DNA from: Microvelia longipes
Taxonomy: Eukaryota; Arthropoda; Insecta; Hemiptera; Veliidae
Assembly: GCA_018340805.1 (NCBI GenBank)
Contig: JACMZG010001863.1
Coordinates: forward strand, 50,299,438 to 50,363,437
DNA length: 64,000 bases
Direction of reading: 5' to 3'
Position numbers and translations under genes: made by a program. Below, one piece after another: positions 45,835 through 60,473 of this stretch. The notes beneath the pieces were generated by a model that worked only from the letters and a program-made list of their open reading frames with translations, did not search any database and was not told the origin of the DNA. How positions within the stretch are numbered: position 1 is the stretch's first letter; each line of letters begins with the position of its first letter.

Positions 45835-46502
45835 AATTCTGGCGCGGTGGTCCGCATGTCGGCGAATTTCCTTTGATGCGTGTTTCCGTGCTTTTTATAT
45901 AAGTTTACAACTACTAATAAATAATTCCGGCGCGGTGGTCCGCTGTCGGGCGAATTTCATTTAGAATACGTGTTTCCGTGCTAAACAACCATTTTCTTGC
46001 TTATGCAAGAACCATGCCCATTGCGTGGTTCTAGAACTAAGCAGTTACTCAATTGTCAAGCACTGCTCGTAACTCATTTGTCTGTATTTTCCAAAGGAAA
46101 TGCGCTAAAACATTTAAAGATAACTGACTAAGCTTAAAGATAAGTAACTAAGCTTTAAACTAGTGCAAATAATAGAGCGTACTTCTAATTTTAGAGGCAT
46201 AGTTTTGTGCAACCAACTGGATAGTATGCGCATTTCCTTTGGAAAATACAGACAAAATGAGTTACGAGCAGTGCTTGACAATTGAGTAACTGCTTAGGTT
46301 CTAGAACCACGCAATGGGCATGGTTCTTGCATAAGCAAGAAAATGGTTGTTTAGCACGAAAACACGTATTCTAAATGAAATTCGCCCGACAGCGGACCAC
46401 CGCGCCGGAATTATTTATTTAGTAGTTGTAAACTTATATAAAAAGCACGGAAACACGCATCAAAGGAAATTCGCCCGACATGCGGACCACCGCGCCAGAA
46501 TT
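45835..46502. mobile_element. 668-bp palindromic element, ~272-bp arms
   Basis: Left arm 45835-46105 and right arm 46228-46502 are reverse complements with few differences, around a 122-bp loop. Each arm carries two related sub-blocks ending CGGACCACCGCGCC(G/A)GAATT, the CACGGAAACACG motif and the AGTTACGAGCAGTGCTTGAC segment. There is no transposase and no recognised TSD. A right half alone occurs at 39954-40346. Confidence 0.9.
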
Positions 46503-47656
46503 TTTATTTTTCCTTGTTGTATCAGTTCTTAATCTTATAGGATGTTTTATGCAGATAGTTTGCGCCGTTTGGCTTGTGTTGTATCTCATAAAAAGTGCAC
46601 GTATATCCAAACATCCATCCATTCAAGTGTATGGTTTTATTAGTGTATATATTTTATAGGTTTATGGTGTAGGTGTATGTATTTTATAGGTGTTTGTAGG
46701 TGTATGGTTTCAACTTAGATAATGGTTTCTGAGAAAAAGTTTGCAATTTTTCGTATTTATAAATAAAGAATTGATTCTTGTGTGAAAAATTTCAATGAGG
46801 CCAGAAAAGATGCCTTTAAACAAGCTAGATAGATACCCTATTTTTGACTTTTCAAACGCGAATAGATCCAGGAAAAGCATGATGTGGCTTACGTGGCTTC
46901 TAGTCATAATTTTACAAATAACCTGATGTAATAAAAACTGTTGTAACTACTTCCTGACAGCTATAAAAAGACACTAACAATCACTTCCGTCTTCCATCAT
47001 ATTAGGTTAGGAAGAAGACAGAATGAAAACACTAGCCTTGCATGTTGGTTAGAATAGTAACACAACACTGCGATGTTTATTGTATCTCTTGCTTCATTTT
47101 TATTCATTGTAGCTTTTTATAAATTTCATTTAACGTCATTGAGTCTTTACCGTTGTAAGGGCTCTTTTAAGAGCTATAATTAACTCCTGTGAAAAATACA
47201 AGAACTCCAAGTATTCAAAGCCGGGGTTTCCTGGTTTGATTATTTTTAATGGTTATGATTGCATTATATAAGTATATAACTGTAAAACGTGACAAACGCT
47301 AAATTTTGTGTAAAATAGTGCATTGCTTGCTAGATATTTTGCTTTGTGTTTTATAGTGTAACTAGTGATAATGATAGCTAGTAGGCCACGTTGTTGGACC
47401 CTTTTTACTTATTCCTGTAGATAGAAGATAGTGTTATACCTTATGAGTTCTAGTGCAGGTATTTTGTGTTCAATTTACAGAAGAGCCGTGACTTAACGTT
47501 TCTATAGGTATAACAAAAAACGCGCTCTATTACAAGATTAAACTTTCTTTCTTCCGAAATCATATTTATTAAAGTTACTAATAAGTGTCCTACATTTTGA
47601 CTAGACCTAGGTTCATTTATGGTTATAGGGATCTTTTACAAGTAATTGAAATCACA
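46503..47656. other. Intronic or intergenic stretch
   Basis: A small tandem of TTTTATAGGTGTATGT type lies near 46648-46700. No gene recognised. Confidence 0.45.
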
Positions 47657-47812
47657 TAGGCTCGAAAACCCCGGCTTAACGTCCCGTTCGAAGGAAGGTA
47701 TACGCAAGGATTTCCATCCCCCGCATGAAAATCCTTGAGGCCCCGACCGAGATTGAACCCGGACTCTCGGTGGCAGGAAAACGCGGCAACATTTACACCC
47801 CCGGTATCTCTA
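47657..47812 (-). repeat. Probable tRNA-derived SINE
   Basis: On the minus strand CCACCGAGAGTCCGGGTTCA then ATCTCGGTCGGGGCC contains a box B-like GGTTCAATCTC (complement of 47748-47758). It continues into GGAAATCCTTGCGTATACC, CTTCCTTCGAACGGGACG and TTAAGCCGGGG. The CTTCCTTCG...GACGTTAAGCC body resembles widespread invertebrate SINE bodies I know. GC content is far above the flanks. Box A is not clear, so Pol III competence is doubtful. Confidence 0.5.
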
Positions 47813-48825
47813 GTATAATGAGTAACACTTTAACTTGTTAGTCAAGTTTTTGAAAAAAAATTGAGGATGTGTCTTTGTATATTGTAACTATTTTCATTCT
47901 ACCATAACAGTTATTGTTGCAGAAGAATTTCAGTAACTTTGTATAAAACTGATATGTTGGAAAACTGCGGTTTTCCAAGAAAAATTGTTGATATGTTAGG
48001 TCGAGTGTTAATTGGATTAGCATTGGTGAGAAATAACTAACAAGTGACTTGCAGGACAGAATCGGTTTTCTTTATTTAAACCAGAATAATTGAATTTCTC
48101 CTAAAAACAAAAAAATTGCAACAATGCAAAGGAAAATGATGGATTACACAAATTGTAACTGAAAAAATGAATAGGAAATGCTTGACTTGTAAAAAAATGA
48201 GATTTGGTGGCCGATTTTTTCGATTCGTTTCTTTTTATAAACTCCGCGTTTGCTACTCCATCCAAAAAATGTCTGCCTCAAAGTTGTAATGGAAAACCAT
48301 TCTATGGACCTATTACTCAAAAACGTCAGTTTTTTTCTCCACTGTTGCAGACTTGACTCCACAGACCGCAATAAATTGGAAAAAATCACTGTAATAAAGA
48401 GAAAAAAGTATTTTAAAAGGTCCATCAGTTCGTTAGTAATTTGAATTCATACATTTGCATTCTTACCATTATTCTTCTTTTATTAATTGTATCCTTTATT
48501 TATATCTTCCTTAGTCAATTTTATATGTACCAATTTTTATTCAAATTATTTTTCTTGGTTTGTTTATTTTTTAGTTATATTACTTGTATCTTTGAACATT
48601 GGTCCAAAAGACCATTTTATAAATAAAGAAATGAATATTTTCATCTATATTATTATGACAAAAAATATATAAAGTTACACGTGTAATCAATTTATTCGTT
48701 ATTTTTAGAACCCTTTCACAGGAAATTGTAACATGTGAATTTTAATTTTAATATCATTTCTATTACGTTATTTAACACATTTATACAGAAGGTAAAAATA
48801 AAAAATAAAAATAAAGAATAATAAA
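47813..48825. other. Intronic or intergenic stretch
   Basis: Overlapping frames on both strands (48144-48672) are Phe/Ser/Lys-rich and match nothing I recognise. Confidence 0.45.
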
Positions 48826-49620
48826 GAAAAATATTGTATTTGCTTTAGAAAAAACCGAAACCGAAAAACCGAAACCAAATTTGCTTCCGAAAACCAAAGC
48901 AAATTATTTGCTTAAGTAATTATCTGAATTACTCGCTACAAGTGTTTATAAACCCTCTTATGTGTCTTTTTTAAGTTCTTTTTCATGTGAGTGTGTTTCT
49001 GATATCAACGCGTGGTTCCTTGCGTAGTTATGTTAGAAAGCTTAAACGTTGTTCAGAAATCACTCTTAAGGTATAAAATGTGCTTTCCAGAAAATAATTT
49101 TTAGTAATATATAAAGTATCATTGATAACTCAAATTTATTTAATTAATTATAAAAATTAAAACGCGGAACAAATCTTCAGATTGATTTGAAATTCGACAA
49201 GCATGTACTCCTGTAGTCCCAACAATGTGCTTAATTTCATTTATTTATTGGCATTGGTTTGACGTTTATTAAATAGTATTCGTGGTTTATATAATGATTA
49301 AATATTAAAAAAAAATATTTGTACAGAATTTCAGAACGAATGTGTTCAACTTTTATGCAAAACACATTATTACAAAGATTTATTTTAATAAGGCTGGTAT
49401 TTCTAATGGTTTTGTTGAATCACTAGAGCATCGAGCGTGGTCAGTACTGGACGTTTGACCAATGGGAACAAAATAACTTATTTGACTGTAAAGCAATATA
49501 AATTAGGAAATTTCCATAATCTTAGGACGAGCGAAACGAGTCATAGCGTAATAGCTATACATAAACGAGGTGTAGCGAAGCCGATGATGTGAGGAAATAT
49601 TTCGAAGTACCCCAGGAATA
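48826..49620 (+). repeat. Family A copy A9, diverged full length
   Basis: ATATTGTATTTGCTTTAGAA, AAACCGAAACCGAAAAACCG, a decayed TG segment (GTGAGTGTGTTTCTGATATC), AAACGCGGAACAAATC, GAGCATCGAGCGTGGTCAGT, GGACGAGCGAAACGAGTC and GAAGTACCCCAGG follow the family order. One of the older copies. Confidence 0.7.
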
Positions 49621-50389
49621 AAATAGAAAATTATGTTTCATTATTTTATCAAATTTTATTATTTTCAATAATTTTTCTATTTGTTTCACTTATAATCTTT
49701 GTTCTATTTATAGCGGTAAGGCTTTGACACTATCATGTGATGAAGTAATGCTTTTGCGTTAAGCACGTATTGTTAGAGAGGCTTAAAAAACTGAATTTAT
49801 AAACCTAAATACAACATCAAACGTTCCATAATCCATCTGTAATAGCTTAGTTCTGACTGATTCCTTGTACATTTATTTTCCATTGAATGACACTGTTATA
49901 TTCATGTGTGTTGTTGTATTATGTGTAACTGCTTCTAGAAACTCAAATCCATGAACTTGTTTTTAATTGCTTTTCTCTCTTTATTTTGAAATTTCATGTC
50001 TGTCTGAACTCATTAATCAAAATAATTTGAATCCAGTTTTGCCCTTTTAAAAATCCTCTTGACCTTCTTTAATGGTTTTTATTGCTTTTCACTTTTACGT
50101 TTCACAGTTATATTATATTATTGCATTAGGTATTATTTAAGTGTTAAATCCATTTTGACTTGATAAGAATTAGGTACTGCCACTAACTAAATTAACCTAT
50201 CCTTCAGGTTATCTAATGAACTCTTTTATAAAAAAGTTTATTTGGGTGTCTATTTTATTCTCTCTTTACTGTATAAAATTTTAATAAAATAAGGATAAAA
50301 CTTAATAAAATAAGGATTAAAAAATGAATAATTTATCTACTTGTTCTAGCAAATTTCCTTAGGAAAAGTGTCCGCAATACGTGTATGTA
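49621..50389. other. AT-rich stretch, nothing recognised
   Basis: No supported gene. The motif AGCAAATTTCCTTAGGAAAA just before the TA tract echoes the GCGAATTTCCTTTG ends of the foldback family. Confidence 0.45.
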
Positions 50390-50632
<243 letters not shown>

Positions 50633-52629
50633 ATGTATGTATGTATTTATATCCATTTTTGGTAAGCACCTATATTTTTCAAATGAAAGTGTTAAAAAAA
50701 TCATTTTGAAGGAAATTCTCTACTCCTGCGGATCCTGTGTCAGAATTATTTGAAACTTATAATTAGGTTTACAAAATTATACATGACAATTTCAAACGTT
50801 ATAAATTTTAAATCATTTTAATTTAATCTTATTAACATGAGTAACATGATTTAATATATATGTATATTCTGATCATTGAATCCTCTTAGGTATTATTGTA
50901 TATACTTATTATATGTGTCTTATGCATTGGTAGTTATATAAGAAATGATATACTTATAAAAATTATATATAAGTTATTTAGTTGTTGTTTTTAACGAGCA
51001 TAGATATCATTTAGATACTCTTTGGGACCAAGTTAGTTTTACCTTATATAGGGTGATTGTATCATTTTTACCTTATCAAAGATCTGTCCAGCGCCAGCTA
51101 AAACCCGATAGTAAAAAGTATAGGGTTTCATACTTCGCTAATCTATAAAGTACCCGAAACTTCTATACCCAGTTGGTTCTTTTAAATTTATAGATACTAA
51201 TAGATAATATAGATTTATTTAGGGTGTATTTAATCTATAGGCTTTTAACCATTTTAAAGAAATTGAGAATATACATTTTTCCGTAATACAGCTATAAATT
51301 ATTTAATATTTATCAAGTTTTATGTCAAATTATTTTGAGACTTAATGGTTTTCTAGTTAAGATGAGGTATAACGAGATATTCAAAAGCTTAGGCAAAGAT
51401 TTTACACAAGAAGGAACCACGGCGGTGTTAGAAAAGAGAAGGAAAGGGAGGGGGGGGGGAGTAAATTTACAAAATATTGATCTTCCTTGTAATTTTCAGT
51501 TTCATCTCTTTACAGTTGGTTAGTTTTTACATTAATGTCAGAACTAAGGAAAAAGGGCAAATGAAAGTTCCCTGAAAATCTTGAAAAAAATCCTAAAAAA
51601 AATCAAGTCCTTCCTAACAAACTCAAATCTTTCTACCTCTAAATAGATTTGTAAAAAAATTATCACTCCCAATTTATTTCCTTTTATAAAAAAAGTTTTA
51701 GCATCTCTTATTTTTTACCTTTTTTTATTTAAATTGAAACTTCTGATAGAAAATCATTTTTGGAATTTTAATGTAATCTGATATTACATTTTAAGAGCAT
51801 TTGGTAAAAAAAAATTTTTTGTAATAAAGTTTTTTTTTATAATTTAAAAATTAGATATGAAAATAGTATTTCTTTTCATATATATTATTTTCATTTATAG
51901 TTGAATAATAAATAATAAACGAATTGTATAAAATTTGATAAGAAACTTAAATTTATTTATTAACTTTATGAATATATCAAATTTTATAATGACATAAACT
52001 TTACAAACAATTAGGTCGCTTACGTTAGGACACTTAGGACCTTAGGACGCTTATTAATGTTTTATTGATAATCAAACTTTAATGAACATTTCATACTTAA
52101 TTTCGATACATTTATGTAAATGTTGTGTGATTGTAACTGTTTTATTTATCTTTTTGAATTAATTGTTTTGTTTAACTTTTTAATTTTGTATTATGACATG
52201 ATAGGCTGTTTTTGTCCTATTGTTACTAAAGTGAAATTAATTAATCACTTGTTATATATATTTTATTTTTTTGCTCTTAATTAGTACTGTAAGAATCAAT
52301 ACAATTAAAGTTGATACCTTGAAAGGGTGAAGTGAAAAGCTCAAATTCAATAATAGTACATTGGATTAATTTTAAGTGTAAAATAGAAACAAGGTTTGAC
52401 AAGATTCAAGCATACTAGAGTTTAGGGAGTTTATCTCTGGCCCATTATTTCGTCACTATAGTGATGTGTTGAGATCAATTCTCATCAAAAACTTAAGGCT
52501 GTGAAAATTCTCACTATCGATCTCTCAGTTTATTCTATTCCTAGCTTTCCTTGTATGAATTAATATATTATAGGAAGTGGGATAAAGAATAGATTTTTAA
52601 AATACAAGACTACATGAAATTAACAAAAA
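50633..52629. other. AT-rich stretch with a poly-G run
   Basis: An AGGGAGGGGGGGGGA purine run lies near 51446-51460. A short GGACACTTAGGACCTTAGGA repeat lies at 52028-52048. No gene recognised. Confidence 0.45.
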
Positions 52630-53425
52630 AAATTGGGTGCAGTGTATCTCGAAACTTTTCCTCGTCGTATCGGATTCGCTACGCTTACTCACCCCACTTC
52701 GGACTCACTTCGCTCGTCCTCAGAATATACATTTCGCCAAATTTATCCTGCAGCACGTCTTTGTACTCACTTCGCTCGTCCTTAGATTGTAAATGCATCT
52801 GTTTCATTTTCAACGTTCACCCATGCAGCACTGACCACGCACAATGCTGGTTATATCTTTTATGACCCAAGAAAACCCGTCGATATACTTGTCGTATTAA
52901 TACTAAACTTACTACTTATTTTTTAGGTAAAGGTATATACTTATACCGAATTTCAATTCAAATATATTATTTTCCGATGATTTATTTTTTTAAAACTCCC
53001 ACTAGTCATTTGATAAAAATTGAAGTAATGCTGATAATAAGATGAAATATGGCGCATATGTTATTCTTATAAGGCTACATTCTTTCCAAATCCTAATCCA
53101 GGCACATAATTTTTCCGCCTTTATGATTTTTCGAAATTTTTGTCATTATTGTGAGTTTATGACGTCATTAAAAATATTTTCCGAATAACACAACTACAGC
53201 GGTAGACTGATTTTTGTACAAAGTTTCAACTCTCTAGCATAAATACACAGGGAGCTACGATGATAACTGACACACACACAAACATATAGACAGGCAACTT
53301 TGTGAAAACCACTTAGGAGGTCCTTAAAACACCTACAACGGATAATACCAGTGAAATCCCGGTTCGGATTTTTTGCAAACACAATACTTTTTCTATATAC
53401 CTACGGTATAAATGGGGAAAAGTAA
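52630..53425 (-). repeat. Family A copy A10, near full length
   Basis: Reversed copy from CGGATTCGCTACGCTTACTC and GACTCACTTCGCTCGTCC through AGCACTGACCACGC, AGTAATGCTGATAATAAG, an exact TGACGTCA (53160-53167), CTCTCTAGCATAAATACACA and a CACACACA tract to TACCTACGGTATAAATG. Confidence 0.85.
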
Positions 53426-56400
53426 AAATGGTCTATAAACCAAAATATATAGTTATTAAAAGCGCTTTAAAAAAATCATACATGACGCTACTTTAATATT
53501 AATTAAATTGTACATTTTCCTCTCTAACTTATTTTAGCGGTAGCTAATTTATTCAATTATTCCATTAATACGCATATGTTTTATTTTATAAAAATCCATA
53601 TAGTATTAGTTAATTACAATAAAACATAAGTTGTGATCAACTAAACTAAAAATAAAATTAATGGTGTTTCATATTATAATATTTCTATTTAAAAACTTTT
53701 TGACCAAAAACATCATTAATAATTCGAAATGTCTGTATGAGAAGCGAATAAGATCCGAAAGTTTTTAAAGTGAGGGCCCCATATTTCATATGGACATTGG
53801 ATTAATAGGTACGTGATGCCGAGGCGATGCAGAGGGAGAGAAATATTTATCACTTGACATACCATAACTTTTACCCCTTTTAATATTGTGTATGAAAGTC
53901 ATATGTTAAGACATAATTTGAAGAATGACACCATAACCATGTCATTAGTCATTTAAACATATTTTGAACTGTATCATAGTCTAGTATTAATGAATAGGAA
54001 AATTAGACCTAATTTTTTTATAACTTTTTTTTATCAATTATTAATTTATTTTTTTATGACTAATAAGCTTATATTATGATTTTAGGCGAATTCTCAAGGT
54101 AAAATGAGCTTATGAGATAGTTTTTAGGCTTTATATAGCTGTCTCTTCTAAAAATTATACTTAATATTCTTTAAAAATTAAAATCAATGTCAGTTTTTCA
54201 GTTTGTCGATTTAGATGTTGCAGACCAAGAGTGTCGAGCATAACGCGATTCTCTTTAAAGCGTTGTACTTTAAAAATATAATTATTGACGTACAAATCGT
54301 TTTTCTAAGTTAAGAACTTAAAAGGTTCATTCTATCTCCTGGTGTACAGAACGTGAAATGCCAAATATGCATCCGCTGTAAACAAGGGAAAAAATTATTT
54401 TTGTACGGCGTACAAAATATTTAATTTAAAATAATTATTTTATTTATTTACTGAAAAAATTGATCAACAAGCTTTTGGGTAGAAAATGTTGAAAATATGC
54501 CTTTAAACAGGTCAACGTATGTAAAAAATTCTACTACTGTACAATAAACTTGTACCAAAAATCAAATTATGAAACCAATTTCTACTAATAGTTAATTTGA
54601 AAAAGTTTTTTTTGTTATTTAAAAAAATAATAATTATAAATAAATAAATAATTATTTAAAAAATGTTATTTATTTATTATTATTTAGCTCAGAAAAAATA
54701 GTACATACTATATGGGTGTGTGTGAATGAATTTTATACCCTCAGCTTCTTTTACTGACTCTCTTCGCTCCCCAGTAAATATGGTCCCTTTAATAAAATAA
54801 GCGTAATTTTCATAATGAAAATTCGCTAAAAGATTTATTTCACTGCCTAGTAGTATAATATTCTATTTATTTAATTTATAATAAATAAATATCATTTTCT
54901 TAAATACTTAATCATTAGATGTAGATTCATGTCTTTATGTCCAAATAGTTGATACATTTTTAAAAAAAAAAAGTAAATCTTAAAAGATGTTAAAGTATAG
55001 TATTGTTTGTCTGTGTGTCGGGCCAGCTTTAGTGTGGTCTTAATAGTGGTTTCTTGATATAATATTTTATTCCTAAAGGTTAGACAGTCTGAGATTTGCT
55101 CTAGGGCAAACTCTGAATTGGTTACCTCATTAAAATACGATTCAATTCTTTCTTCTTCCTTTCTAGAAGCCAAAAGATATATTTTCTACTCTCATTCTTG
55201 ACTTCTTGAGTTGATTTTTAGTGAATAGGAGTAAAAAAAGATTCCTAATTTATGAGCTTCCTTCTCCCAACCTCCTCCCTCTGCTACCGCAAGATAATGA
55301 GCTACCGCTCCTTCACATTTTTTCTTATTTATTTATTATTATTATTCAGATTGTATACCTGAAATGGGATTTCGAGACTTCTTATTTTAAATAAAATTCG
55401 AGTTGATTGAAGCTCTTCTAATTTTTTTCTGGTCGTTTAAAAAATATAATTATTTAAAATATACTGAGAAATTTAAGTACTTATTTAATTAAAATATGAA
55501 ACTTGATGAGAAAAAGCTTTTAATTTTATTTTAAATTATTACAAATAAACCATTGAAATAGATAATCTATTTTTTACGTACCTATTAAAATAAACTTGAC
55601 CCTATATTTCTTTAAATAAAAAATGTTCAAAATAACTTGAAACTTTTCCTTATCAAAAACCAAATAATTTTGCTTTTGCGGCCCTAGACAAAATGAGGCA
55701 GTAATGGTGCGTAAATTTATACTCTTTTATATTTCTAGATAAAATTTATTTTGCAAATTATTATGTTTTACAATTCTTCAAATTTTCATTTGATTAAAGC
55801 AAAAGTTAGTTGCATTTTGCCGTAGTTGTTTGTTTTATTTTATTTGTGTGCTTAAATATTAAATTCATCAGTACTTATTTAAATACTGATATTTTATTTG
55901 TTTTTTTATCTTTTAATAAAAACTAATTTTAAATTGTGAGTTTTAAAATGTTGTATGATAAAACTTTAAATATAAGAGAAAATATTTAAAAGGGTAAGAT
56001 TAAATTGATTTTATTAGGAATGTTTTTATTCTTAGGAATTCTAGATATTTTCCCGAAATTGGGTTCCAAGCTTTTAAATAATTTGCCAACACTAAGGAAA
56101 AGATGTTATGTGTTGCTTGGCTAGTGTTAGTTGGGTAAAAATCCAGCATCCTAGTCCAAATATAAGGTCTTAATTAGTAGTTCCTACTTAGCAAACGCAG
56201 CCTTTATATAATAACCTTTACACATTTTTTAATACCTAAACAAATTTAAACATGTTGAAATTATTTGGGTTTTTTATTAAACTTTTTTTATATTCACTAA
56301 TTTCCTTTTGTAGATATAAATGTAGCTACCGTTGATGCTGTTTGATATGTGTTGTTGCTTTGTTGATAGTATTTCCGGTTGTTATGTATCGTGAATTATT

Positions 56401-56565
56401 GACTTTCGCAAAACTTGAATTACGATTATGTACGAATGACATTTTCCATTGATTTTGTGCTTTGTAGGACTATATGTATACTTTTTATTGCGTGGCATCA
56501 GGAACTCACTTTAGAATTATGAATCAAATTAAAACATAACCTGATTCGTTCTCTATAGATAGTTC
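53426..56565. other. AT-rich stretch
   Basis: No supported gene. GGCGAATTCTCAAGG (54083) and GAAAATTCGCTAAAAG (54818) are isolated copies of the foldback-end motif. A CTCTTCGCTCCCCAG fragment lies at 54760. The 93-codon minus frame at 54892-55173 has no recognised domain. Confidence 0.45.
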
Positions 56566-56712
56566 GTATAAATAATAATATAACGCAACACAGGCTCGCA
56601 TCGCTTGCTATGTTGCTTATATTAATTCTAAAGTAATTAATTCTAATGCTTATGATAACTGTAAGAAAGACGGGCGCACTTTGCACGATTGCTATGTTGC
56701 TTATATTGATTC
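56566..56712 (-). repeat. Relic of the CGAGCGAAGCGAGC minisatellite
   Basis: As read on +, GGCTCGCATCGCTTGCTATG then TTGCTTATATTAATTCTAA, followed by a second decayed unit (GATTGCTATGTTGCTTATAT). It matches array units on the opposite strand. Confidence 0.6.
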
Positions 56713-56729
56713 TAAGGTATTTTATATGC

Positions 56730-56895
56730 AAATTTCTATTACGTCATTAACCCACATTCCTTACTGATCCAGAATTAATAAATCCTAAAAAAAATAATCT
56801 GATCGAGCTGAAATTTAATACATATACGCTACCATGTAAATTGAACCCATTTAAGAAGTTAAATTGTATTATCATTATAGCACTGATATATATTG
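56730..56895 (+). repeat. Fragment with a diverged CRE-like block
   Basis: TTACGTCATTAACCCACATT and GAGCTGAAATTTAATACATA keep the Family A/D middle order. Confidence 0.4.
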
Positions 56896-57667
56896 TTTGA
56901 TATTTATAACTTTATTATAATAAATCGCGTTTATTGACTAATGCATTTGGAAAATATCTTGACATCGCTTGTATAGTGATAGTATGGCACTTATGAAACA
57001 ACTTGTACGACAAACTTCTTCAGTTTAACAGCCATGTGGCCGTATCGCCACAGAGAGGCGCGGGCCCCTAATTCCTACTCTTCAAGGGCTTTAAAGATAT
57101 GCATGATTTTTTACTCAAATTATTTTATTCTTATGATCACTACAATTTTCGGCATTAGGAAAATATTTGTTACAACCTGAAGTTTACAGCCCTAACTAAA
57201 TTTATACTATTCTAGATTTATACTAAATCTATTATTAATCAATATACAAATATACTATTAATTTTATTGCTTTTTCTAACCAATAAAAAACATTTGGCAG
57301 TCATCGTTACCCGCACTAATACTCAATCTAACTGTCAAATGTAACACTCTTTTCTGTCTCTATTCTCACTCTAAATGTCCAATTTAATTACTCGCTTACG
57401 TTAATTCAATGAAGGTATTTTAACTAAATAAATGGTTAGTAATTAAAGTCCATCTTGCATTGACTTTAGGGGTTTGGACGTTGGGGGTTAAAAAATTAGA
57501 TAAGCTTAATTATTATCAAATGATCTCAATGAAGAAGATTTTAGCCAATTATAATTAGAAACTGAAGTTTCTCTTTAATTATTAATTTGTTTTAATTTAA
57601 AAATGTTTTAGTCTAGATTAGTGACATACTGTATACTAAAACAATCTCCTGTATTGTTTGCCTTTTA
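56896..57667. other. Stretch with a short GC-rich patch
   Basis: The patch at about 57027-57070 (GGCCGTATCGCCACAGAGAG) stands out but has no frame or repeat I recognise. Confidence 0.4.
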
Positions 57668-58869
<1,202 letters not shown>

Positions 58870-58935
58870 CCGATATTTTGCTTCCACTATGGCAGCCATC
58901 TTCAGGGATGTAGAACATCATTGATGTTCTACATC
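58870..58935 (-). repeat. CTGAAGATGGC tail motif and a 14-bp perfect hairpin
   Basis: On the minus strand CCTGAAGATGGCTGCCATAG followed by TGGAAGCAAAATATCGG is the GATGGC...GAAGC retroelement-tail type. Immediately next to it, 58907-58920 and 58922-58935 are perfect 14-nt inverted repeats (GATGTAGAACATCA) around a single T. Confidence 0.5.
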
Positions 58936-59430
58936 AATACTGACTCATGGACAGTATACTCTACGAAATTTAACTGAAGTAGCTTCTTTTTTAAGGTCCC
59001 TAATGTCATAATCTAATCTTCTCTCGCTCTTTGATCAAGTCTTACGTGCAAATAAGTTTGTGGCTCCTCTATCTTTTATGACGTTTTATCAGACATTAGT
59101 ATGTGATTTAAAAAAATTAAATAAAATGATTTTTTTTTTACTTATATAATTCACAATACATTTTTTATACAAATGCAATATACAATTGTAAAATATTTAT
59201 GAATTTATCCCTCACAAGAAGGCAAAATGCCCGACTTACGTTACCTATAACTATATTATCTTTAATAGGTTCTAAATTAGTTTGAGTTCCTACTTGGGTT
59301 TGCGTAGAGCTTTTTTGCCAACTTTGTCTCCTTTTTAGCGAAATTTCAAAGAAAAAATGATTTTATGAGGTTGGGGTCGTGTAGGGGGAGTGGATAGTTG
59401 ATTTTTGGAGGGGGGCTTACTCTTTAATAA
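58936..59430. other. AT-rich stretch, nothing recognised
   Basis: No supported feature. Confidence 0.45.
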
Positions 59431-59432
59431 TC

Positions 59433-59528
<96 letters not shown>
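59431..59528. repeat. Compound TA/TG microsatellite
   Basis: TA repeats (59431-59494) run straight into about 15 TG repeats (59497-59528). Confidence 0.95.
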
Positions 59529-59530
<2 letters not shown>

Positions 59531-59559
59531 TATGATGTTCGAGATTTTTGTTCCTAGAC

Positions 59560-59850
59560 ATTTCGATGAGACACGATAACTTTTGAACACTGTCTTGAAT
59601 CAAAATTAAACTTAGTACAAAATCAGCCTTGTTTATGTCCCAAACTCTATTGTTCATAAAATATGGTGTGACGGCATCAACCACAATAATGATCCCACAA
59701 AAACATTTCCAAAAATCACAAATGTTTTAAAAGTGGTTAGATTGGCCTGACATGTTTTACACATAAAGTGCTACGTATGGTTAACGAAAATACGAAGTTA
59801 CATTCTACTATCAGTATTAGTTCTGATGTTATTAATTGATATTTAAAATT
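59560..59850 (+). repeat. Family D repeat, second copy
   Basis: CAAAATTAAACTTAGTACAA, GTGTGACGGCATCAACCACA, AAAAATCACAAATGTTTTAA and TACGTATGGTTAACGAAAAT line up with 32470-32700. It lies directly after the compound TG tract, as the equivalent blocks in Families A and B do. Confidence 0.65.
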
Positions 59851-60471
59851 AATTGAATTAATTGAAATGTTAAGGGGAAGTGTGAAAATATTAAGTTATA
59901 AGTGAAAGCAAATAAGTGGATTGACTATCTTTCGAATTCTGATATAAGAAATTCGTAAAAAAAGTGAGTGGAAAATACAATAGAGGGATGAAATTGAGAA
60001 GGGTTAGGATAAGAAGGAAAGAAAATTAATAAACTAGGTGGTTTAGAAGGTACCTTAACTTTTACCAAAACTACCGCCCTTCCCTCCTATAACTCCTCCA
60101 AGCTTTCCCAAGTAATTATAATTGATGTATGGTTCACCTGGTTCAAATAGCTTAAGTTTTTCCGATGTGTTATTAGAGATCATAAAAAACTTGAAACTTG
60201 TTATATGAGACCTCAACAAGGTTTAAATTAATTAGCTTCTATAAGAATAATCATTACTGTAATTTTCTTTGTACCTTCTTTTAAAATATGTAATTAAGTT
60301 ATTGTTTTGCTTTGCGAGCCGCAAGACCTATTTAGCGAATTTTCTTCAGCTATTAGGTTATTCGAATGACGGAAGTTGAGGGGGAAGTTAGAAGGGTTAG
60401 AATCTATTCAGTTTGGCGTTTTAATACCAAAAATCTAAAATATATATTTTGAACACATACACATATATACA
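59851..60471. other. Stretch with one foldback-end motif
   Basis: TATTTAGCGAATTTTCTTC at 60329 is an isolated motif copy. No gene. Confidence 0.45.
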
Positions 60472-60473
60472 TA

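Noticed and set aside
40190..46532. Paired similar frames at 40190-40420 and 46347-46532
   Set aside because: They are similar because both lie in copies of the same palindromic repeat, not because they encode a protein family.
48144..48672. Cluster of overlapping frames on both strands
   Set aside because: Phe/Ser/Lys-rich AT-driven frames without recognised motifs or splice-site context.
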